Positions 46,460 through 51,599 of a DNA stretch of 51,599 nt are shown here, piece after piece. The notes below the pieces were generated by a model. The model ran no database searches and was not told where the DNA came from. It saw only the letters and a program-made list of their open reading frames with translations. A program made the position numbers and the translations under genes. Positions within the stretch are counted from its first letter, which is position 1, and each line of letters begins with the position of its first letter. Origin of the DNA: Candidatus Doudnabacteria bacterium (GTDB lineage Bacteria; Patescibacteriota; Doudnabacteria; UBA920); assembly GCA_023245995.1 (NCBI GenBank), contig JAHFJH010000005.1, positions 1 to 51,599 of the forward strand. The letters run 5' to 3'.

Positions 46460-46690
46460 CTATTAGATTATTTTTCTTCCATAATTATAAGGTTTTGCGC
46501 ATTTTTTGTCAAAAAGAATTTATTATTGTGACTAGTATTGACTTATAGGCCATATTCGTGGTTTAATATGCATAAGTTAAGTCAAAGACAAGGCTTCACT
46601 TTTTGCTCAAAAGTTTGGGCAAAATTCTGGCTAAAGCACTGCCGACAGCAGTGCCTAGCCAAACAAACATGTAGTTTCGTGGAGGAACTT

Positions 46691-47836
46691 ATGAAACTTT
46701 TGATACCGAACACGCAAAATGCGGACGCGGTTTTACAGCTACGTTGGTGTCTAACCTCAAAGGACAGGCGAGACATAGTTGGGAACAAAGTAGAGGAACC
46801 GCACATCTTAATTGTGGTGGCGAGGAAACAGAAGGATAGGCGTTATGTTAAGCCTGAGAAAGGTAAGGCGGAAAAGGTGGTCTACAACTACACCGAAGTG
46901 AGTCGCCATCTAACGCCTTTAACCGACGCAGCGGTGTATCAGGTATTTGAGGCACCTGGGGAATACGTCATCTTTGCCTGCATTGTTGGCGACGCTGACA
47001 CAGAGGTGGAGTGGTTGCGAAAGCGCTACTTGGGCGCAGATCGCCAGCAGCTAGTGACTGAGACGGGTGATTTTACGCCGAAGTGGCCATTTAGTTCGCA
47101 GACTCAAGTTGAAGTAGTCGTTGGGCCGGAGTTTTTTGCACCGCCCCCGCCAGCATGGGAAAAAAGCTACTTTGAATTTTGGCCACTGTTCCAGAGACGG
47201 GCGGTGGACCAGTGTAGCTGGCGTCGTCGTCGCATGTTCGCTTACTCGTTCATGCCTGTCTTTCTCCTTGTGTGGTGGGCGGTGGCGGTCGCTGCCGGTT
47301 TGGTAGCCTACCTCGTTGGCTTCACGCAAGGCAGGTACAACATGAACTTCCAAGCGGTGTGGCGAATCTACACCTACGACTTCCGCGCCATTTGGCGGAA
47401 CACACACTTTACCAACGCTTGGTTCTTCGAAGACAGAGGCGGCAAGGAGCACCTGCACAGGTTGCTCATACACCCGTGGCTGCTTGGCGCGCTCATGATT
47501 ATTGCCCGAATCACTTTTGGGCGGTGGGCGACGTGGCGGGAGTTTTTGCTTCGCTTCGTGTTTTTATACGGGATTGTGCTGGTAATTGTCGGATTGTGTT
47601 TTGTTGGGTACTTAGTGCACTTGGTGTACAGGAAGTACTTTCCATTACCCGATGAAGCCAAGCTCAAGGCCGAGCAAGCGCGGCTGGCTCGAACCAAACT
47701 ACAGGCGCTGGAGGCGGAGCTTTCTGCCCTCTCTTGTGGGTTGGTGGACGAAAACACGCCGATTCCCATTTTCAAGTTCCGCCTTCGGTATCAACAGTTA
47801 AAAGCACAATATTGCAAGCCCTTCAGTAAGGGCTAG
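46691..47836 (+). CDS. membrane protein, hypothetical
   Basis: start reassigned to ATG 46691 after GGAGGAACTT SD; three hydrophobic segments. Confidence 0.7.
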   Translation: MKLLIPNTQNADAVLQLRWCLTSKDRRDIVGNKVEEPHILIVVARKQKDRRYVKPEKGKAEKVVYNYTEVSRHLTPLTDAAVYQVFEAPGEYVIFACIVGDADTEVEWLRKRYLGADRQQLVTETGDFTPKWPFSSQTQVEVVVGPEFFAPPPPAWEKSYFEFWPLFQRRAVDQCSWRRRRMFAYSFMPVFLLVWWAVAVAAGLVAYLVGFTQGRYNMNFQAVWRIYTYDFRAIWRNTHFTNAWFFEDRGGKEHLHRLLIHPWLLGALMIIARITFGRWATWREFLLRFVFLYGIVLVIVGLCFVGYLVHLVYRKYFPLPDEAKLKAEQARLARTKLQALEAELSALSCGLVDENTPIPIFKFRLRYQQLKAQYCKPFSKG

Positions 47837-47929
47837 CTACGAGTGCCATTTCCAAAGTGGTGGACGACGTCAGTTGTCTGCCACTTTTGCATTTATTGGT
47901 AAGTAATATTTTTTCGCATAGGTGGAGTG

Positions 47930-47958
47930 TTGATGCAAGTCTATTTTTCTGTTATAGT
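47930..47958 (+). promoter_or_regulatory. promoter TTGATG-17-TATAGT
   Basis: hexamers at 47930-47935 and 47953-47958. Confidence 0.5.
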
Positions 47959-48022
47959 ATGCAACGTTGCTCAAGTGGCACAAAATATTCTAAATGGAGG
48001 AAATATTAGGTTTAGGGTTCAT

Positions 48023-48069
48023 GAATGCAGGTGCTTTGGTGTAAACATTGTACCGAAGTACCTGCATTC
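48023..48069 (+). promoter_or_regulatory. leader hairpin GAATGCAGGTGCTT...GAAGTACCTGCATTC
   Basis: ~14-bp stem in the 5' UTR of the 48136 gene. Confidence 0.7.
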
Positions 48070-48135
48070 AGAGCCGAGCGAGCGCATGGCCTCACAAGTT
48101 TGCAGGAAGATACACAATTTGACTTAGGAGCGAAT

Positions 48136-49047
48136 ATGACATTCAGTTCGAAACGTCTGCTGTTAGTTTTTGCGTTGTTGGTTAGTGTTGCGATTGGCGC
48201 ATTCGCGCAAGAAACCGACGTACAGGCGCAGACAAACATGGTGGCTGTTAACGGGTCATTCCAGTACCGTGCGGGTAAAGGAATTTCTCCCGGCACAATT
48301 GTGGTGCTGTACTCCAAGTTTTTACGCAACAAGGCGGCAGTCGGCGCGACTTCCGTTCCGTTGCCAATAGAGCTTGGCGACACCGGCACAAGAGTTACGG
48401 TGGAAGATTTGCCCGTTGGCCTCTTCTATGTTGGCGACGCAAGTAATGGACAAGTCAACGTTTTTTTCCCACCTCGTACCGAGTGGGCGGGGAAGTCGGT
48501 AGAAGTGAAACTCTGGCAGAAGAACACTGCTGGCGCGCTTGAAGCGGTTGATAGCACGTTTGTGGCCGTAGAGAAGTTCACTCCGGGTGTTGTGACAGCA
48601 AACTCTGCCGGAAGCGGAGTCCCTACCGGACTGTTTTTGAACATTTTTCTTACCGGTGCGCAGGTGTACGCGGGCATGGCAGTTTACATGCCAAACGGCA
48701 CCGCAGTGCCAGCGATTTTTGACCTCTACGGCAACGGCAATATAAAACAATACGCCGTTGTCACGTTAACTGGTGGAATGTTCCTGCCGGAAAACGGACT
48801 GCAAGGTTTGAAGGTGAAAATTGCTGGACGGGCAAACTTGGCTAAACTCGTTTTTTTGGGTTCGTTCGGGTTTATTGGCGCCCAACAGGGCAACATAGAC
48901 CTTAACGGGCCTGCGATCATCAATGAAGGCTTGGCGCAAAAGCAGTTGCTGGACTGCACACTGGAGGACGAATTTGGCAACGTGTTAAGTCGGTTCCAAC
49001 TTCGGTTCAACACAGTGCCGGTGGCAGCGGCCGACCCTGGCCAATAA
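48136..49047 (+). CDS. secreted protein resembling TIGR03437 (Soli_cterm)-type domains
   Basis: start at ATG 48136 with TTAGGAG SD; signal peptide ...VAIGAFAQ; YRAGKGISPGTIVVLYSKFL...VPLPIELGDTGTRVTVEDLPVGLFYVGDASNGQVNVFFP. Confidence 0.72.
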   Translation: MTFSSKRLLLVFALLVSVAIGAFAQETDVQAQTNMVAVNGSFQYRAGKGISPGTIVVLYSKFLRNKAAVGATSVPLPIELGDTGTRVTVEDLPVGLFYVGDASNGQVNVFFPPRTEWAGKSVEVKLWQKNTAGALEAVDSTFVAVEKFTPGVVTANSAGSGVPTGLFLNIFLTGAQVYAGMAVYMPNGTAVPAIFDLYGNGNIKQYAVVTLTGGMFLPENGLQGLKVKIAGRANLAKLVFLGSFGFIGAQQGNIDLNGPAIINEGLAQKQLLDCTLEDEFGNVLSRFQLRFNTVPVAAADPGQ

Positions 49048-49076
49048 CTAAAGCTTCGGCTGAAACCTAAAACAAC

Positions 49077-49120
49077 GGAGGCGACACTTTGCGAAAGTTT
49101 ACAAAGTGCCGCCTCCTTTT
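49077..49120 (+). terminator. Rho-independent terminator
   Basis: GGAGGCGACACTTTG...CAAAGTGCCGCCTCCTTTT. Confidence 0.85.
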
Positions 49121-49215
49121 CCGTTCATATATATTTATTAGATTTTTTTTGGCTACACATAAGCGAGTTTGGTCAACTATATTGTATAATGCATATAGAA
49201 CTGTATAACTTTTAT

Positions 49216-50268
49216 TTTTTTAGTATGGCTTTAGTAGAAGGCGGAATGGAACATTTGCAACACGACGCACAGGCGGAAGTTTTGGAGTCGCCAAAACACG
49301 AACGCGCGCAGGTTCCCCATAGAGAGCGTCATGGTTTGTCGGGCGCGGGTGAACGGCGCAGGGGCGAGACGGTTCAACTTGTGCCGGGGGTTATAAGTGT
49401 AGAAACATTTGCACCGCCAACTACGCAAGAGTTGGACGAGGAGGACAAAACCACACAGCGAGCAAAGCTTGATTTGGCAAGCTTTCAAGAAGAAAAAAGG
49501 CGTGTAGATGCCAGCTTCCAAGCAGAATGGGGAGATGTAATAGGTAACAGGCTGTACATGGACGACGCTGGTAGAGCGGTGCCGCGTGAGCAGTTAACCG
49601 AAACAGAACAAGTAAGGCTTGGTTTGCTTCGTCCGGTATTTGAAAAAAAGTTACTCGGACTAAAAACTAAGTTTAAAGGCTATGAAGACGCTTTGGTTGT
49701 GTCCGAAGAAAGAAGGCAGGCGTTTGAAATGGCAGACAAAGAGTATAAGGCAATCGCACTAGCACTAAATAACAAAATAGCTACAAGCCTTGGAGAAATT
49801 AGGCGACAGGAGGAGAAAAGGGAGTTTCGGCGTACTCTTGTTCCGGAGTTTTACTCTGCAGACCGCCAAGCGAATAGGCAAGAGTTGGTAACAGAATTCC
49901 AAACTTATTTTGGCGGGCAGTTGCAATTTGCAAAAGACGAAGTGGTAGCAGTTAAGGGTGACGGTGGTTCATACTTAAGAGAAGACGGTAACGGGCTTGT
50001 GTACGGCTTTGGCATGACAGAAGCAGACAGGGCTTTGGTGCAATCTAGTTCTGCTAATGGTGTTGGTGGGGGGCCAGCTCGCCAAATACAAAACTTTCAG
50101 CTACCATGGACGCGCAGAAATGCAGACGGTAGTGAAACTCGTTTTTTGTATGTGCATAAAGGACGGCTCTCACAAACAAATTACGGCCCACAGAGTATGA
50201 CCACGCCAAAACTTAAAGCCCGCGTCACCCTAAAAAACGGAATCGTAATAACCAAAGAACTTCTGTAA
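49216..50268 (+). CDS. hypothetical protein
   Basis: intact ORF 49189-50268; charged/helical; likely start MALVEGGMEHLQHD. Confidence 0.65.
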   Translation, partial: FFSMALVEGGMEHLQHDAQAEVLESPKHERAQVPHRERHGLSGAGERRRGETVQLVPGVISVETFAPPTTQELDEEDKTTQRAKLDLASFQEEKRRVDASFQAEWGDVIGNRLYMDDAGRAVPREQLTETEQVRLGLLRPVFEKKLLGLKTKFKGYEDALVVSEERRQAFEMADKEYKAIALALNNKIATSLGEIRRQEEKREFRRTLVPEFYSADRQANRQELVTEFQTYFGGQLQFAKDEVVAVKGDGGSYLREDGNGLVYGFGMTEADRALVQSSSANGVGGGPARQIQNFQLPWTRRNADGSETRFLYVHKGRLSQTNYGPQSMTTPKLKARVTLKNGIVITKELL

Positions 50269-50310
50269 GTATGTGAACACCAGAAAGTTATTGATATTCT
50301 AGTGTGTAAT

Positions 50311-50336
50311 AAAAAACACCCACATGGGTGTTTTTT
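50311..50336. terminator. terminator hairpin AAAAAACACCCACATGGGTGTTTTTT
   Basis: perfect inverted repeat. Confidence 0.85.
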
Positions 50337-50354
50337 GGTGGAGCAGATCGGGAT
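50336..50354 (-). pseudogene. 3'-end remnant of tRNA-Ala (ATCCCGATCTGCTCCACCA)
   Basis: minus strand reads T-stem 3' strand, CUGCUCC acceptor strand with U70, A73 and CCA, followed by a terminator; rest of the tRNA missing. Confidence 0.55.
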
Positions 50355-50420
50355 GCGTGGCAAGCTTTAGAGCACCTTTTGTATTACTAAGGATAATCCT
50401 TGAAAGGAGTCTTTTTAAAC

Positions 50421-50451
50421 AAAAACAAGCCGACTATATCAGCTTGTTTTT
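50421..50451. terminator. hairpin AAAAACAAGC...GCTTGTTTTT
   Basis: inverted repeat with T tract. Confidence 0.7.
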
Positions 50452-50637
50452 GGTGGACATCATCTCAAAAAACTTGGAACCAATCAGGGAGTATGTATTG
50501 CGCTGGTATCCAGTTCTTTCAGAAACCTAAGAAGATAGCACGCTGAGGGAGGGGTAAGGCAAGGGTTAGGTACCAGCTTTTCCAAAATTTCATAGATTAC
50601 TACAATGATAAATATAAGATAAACTATTTAGTAATAA

Positions 50638-51546
50638 TTAGGCTTCGCCATTAGTATTTTCTTCTGCGGCAATATCTCCGGTTTGATCTGGCTTAGATGA
50701 GGTTTCGTCCTTTGTTTCGCTTTCTTCATCCTCTTCATTGTCAGTGATATCCTTATTCGCTGGCGCAAAATCTAGCCTGCCTTTAAAATCAGGATAAAGT
50801 TCATCCACTGTTAGCAATATTTTATTAACTATTTCTACCATGTCATTGGTTGCGCTGCCCATCACCGGTAGATCAAAACTTGGAATCCTATGAAGTCTAT
50901 GCAGAGGGTTTAAACATTTTTGATATTGAGATTCTCTAACGGCCGCCCAGTTAGCATGCACGAACCCAGAGGTATAAGTAAAAAACTTATCGTATAAAGG
51001 TTTTTCCCCAACAATCTCCGCGATTTTACGAAGATCAAGGTTATCCCAATGCCCTAGGTTAATAGGTACAAATTCTACCCACTTATCTTCGTTTGCTATA
51101 GCTTCAATATCTTCCGGTTTTAATGAAGAAGTTTGAAAATTATTTTCTTCAAATTTTCTATAAACCAAGTTCGCTTGGCCATTCCCATACATGCGATATT
51201 CGTCCCAAATTGTTGGTTCCGTTTTTGACTTTTCTGCTAAATAAGCCAATGTCAAATAAGTCTCTAATAGAGTCCTTAGCATTGATCGGGCGTTGACGGA
51301 AACTCCTGACCGATAAAAATTATTTTCTATAAAATTACCCAGCCCATATAGTGCTAAGCCAAATACAGCCTCATGCTTTGCGTCGATAGCAGAAGTTACA
51401 CTGGTCGTTAAACAATGTGTGACTAAGTCATGCCGCAAATTTTTAGTCGTATCGAAGTAAAATGGTCGTGTATGCTTAAGCTCAGTTTCAAATTCTCTAT
51501 AACGTCCCTCTAATCCAGGAGGAATAGAGCTGCTGGGGATACACAT
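50638..51546 (-). CDS. DUF5677-like protein
   Basis: ARSMLRTLLETYLTLAYLAEKS, YTSGFVHANWAAVRE; acidic C-terminal tail. Confidence 0.6.
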   Translation of the reverse strand: MCIPSSSIPPGLEGRYREFETELKHTRPFYFDTTKNLRHDLVTHCLTTSVTSAIDAKHEAVFGLALYGLGNFIENNFYRSGVSVNARSMLRTLLETYLTLAYLAEKSKTEPTIWDEYRMYGNGQANLVYRKFEENNFQTSSLKPEDIEAIANEDKWVEFVPINLGHWDNLDLRKIAEIVGEKPLYDKFFTYTSGFVHANWAAVRESQYQKCLNPLHRLHRIPSFDLPVMGSATNDMVEIVNKILLTVDELYPDFKGRLDFAPANKDITDNEEDEESETKDETSSKPDQTGDIAAEENTNGEA

Positions 51547-51599
51547 AGTTTTATCAAAGCATTCTTTCCAAAAAAGGGGAGGGAAAGTCTCCGGCTTTC

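Noticed and set aside
50440-50460. Second TTTTTGGTGGA motif as another tRNA 3' remnant
   Set aside because: Only the CCACCA-like end matches; no T-stem or acceptor logic, and TTTGGTGG is common in this sequence.
1-51599. CRISPR arrays, rRNA genes, IS transposases, alternative genetic code
   Set aside because: No regular repeat-spacer pattern, no rRNA motifs and no transposase-like ORFs seen; TGA is used as a stop at gene ends, e.g. the HNH ORF at 10722-10724.

Overview
The 51.6 kb window looks like an AT-rich chromosomal segment from a CPR/Patescibacteria-type bacterium. This is inferred from many small membrane or hypothetical proteins, weak or absent Shine-Dalgarno (SD) sites on most genes, type IV prepilin genes and an infC-rpmI-rplT operon; taxonomy was not tested. 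Recognisable genes include a FAD-linked oxidase, S66 LD-carboxypeptidase, SET-domain protein, MscL with a C-terminal zinc ribbon, an alkyltransferase-like protein, a DEAD-box helicase, a secreted beta-propeller, pirin, several VOC/PhnB proteins, DUF1801, DHFR-like and YdeI proteins, two ECF sigma factors, a 1064-aa DUF3494 (ice-binding type) surface protein, GMP reductase, a prepilin cluster, glycerate kinase, a D-2-hydroxyacid dehydrogenase, a TMTC-like/GT2 glycosylation cluster and infC-rpmI-rplT. The strongest unusual signal is a split tRNA at 10345-10972. It rebuilds as tRNA-Asn(GUU) interrupted in the anticodon by a ~553-nt group I intron with recognisable Q/R/S core motifs and an HNH homing endonuclease ORF. 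Other leads: a 19-nt tRNA-Ala 3'-end remnant beside a terminator at 50336-50354 (likely an integration junction), GC-rich palindromes inserted in-frame in two neighbouring genes (13.1-13.2 kb), a hydrolase gene flanked by ~100-bp direct repeats, twin hairpin repeats splitting the infC operon, a structured leader before the 2-hydroxyacid dehydrogenase, a 40-aa Cys-rich peptide with a strong SD, and a set of orphan genes with strong SDs and structured leaders. No CRISPR array or rRNA was seen.
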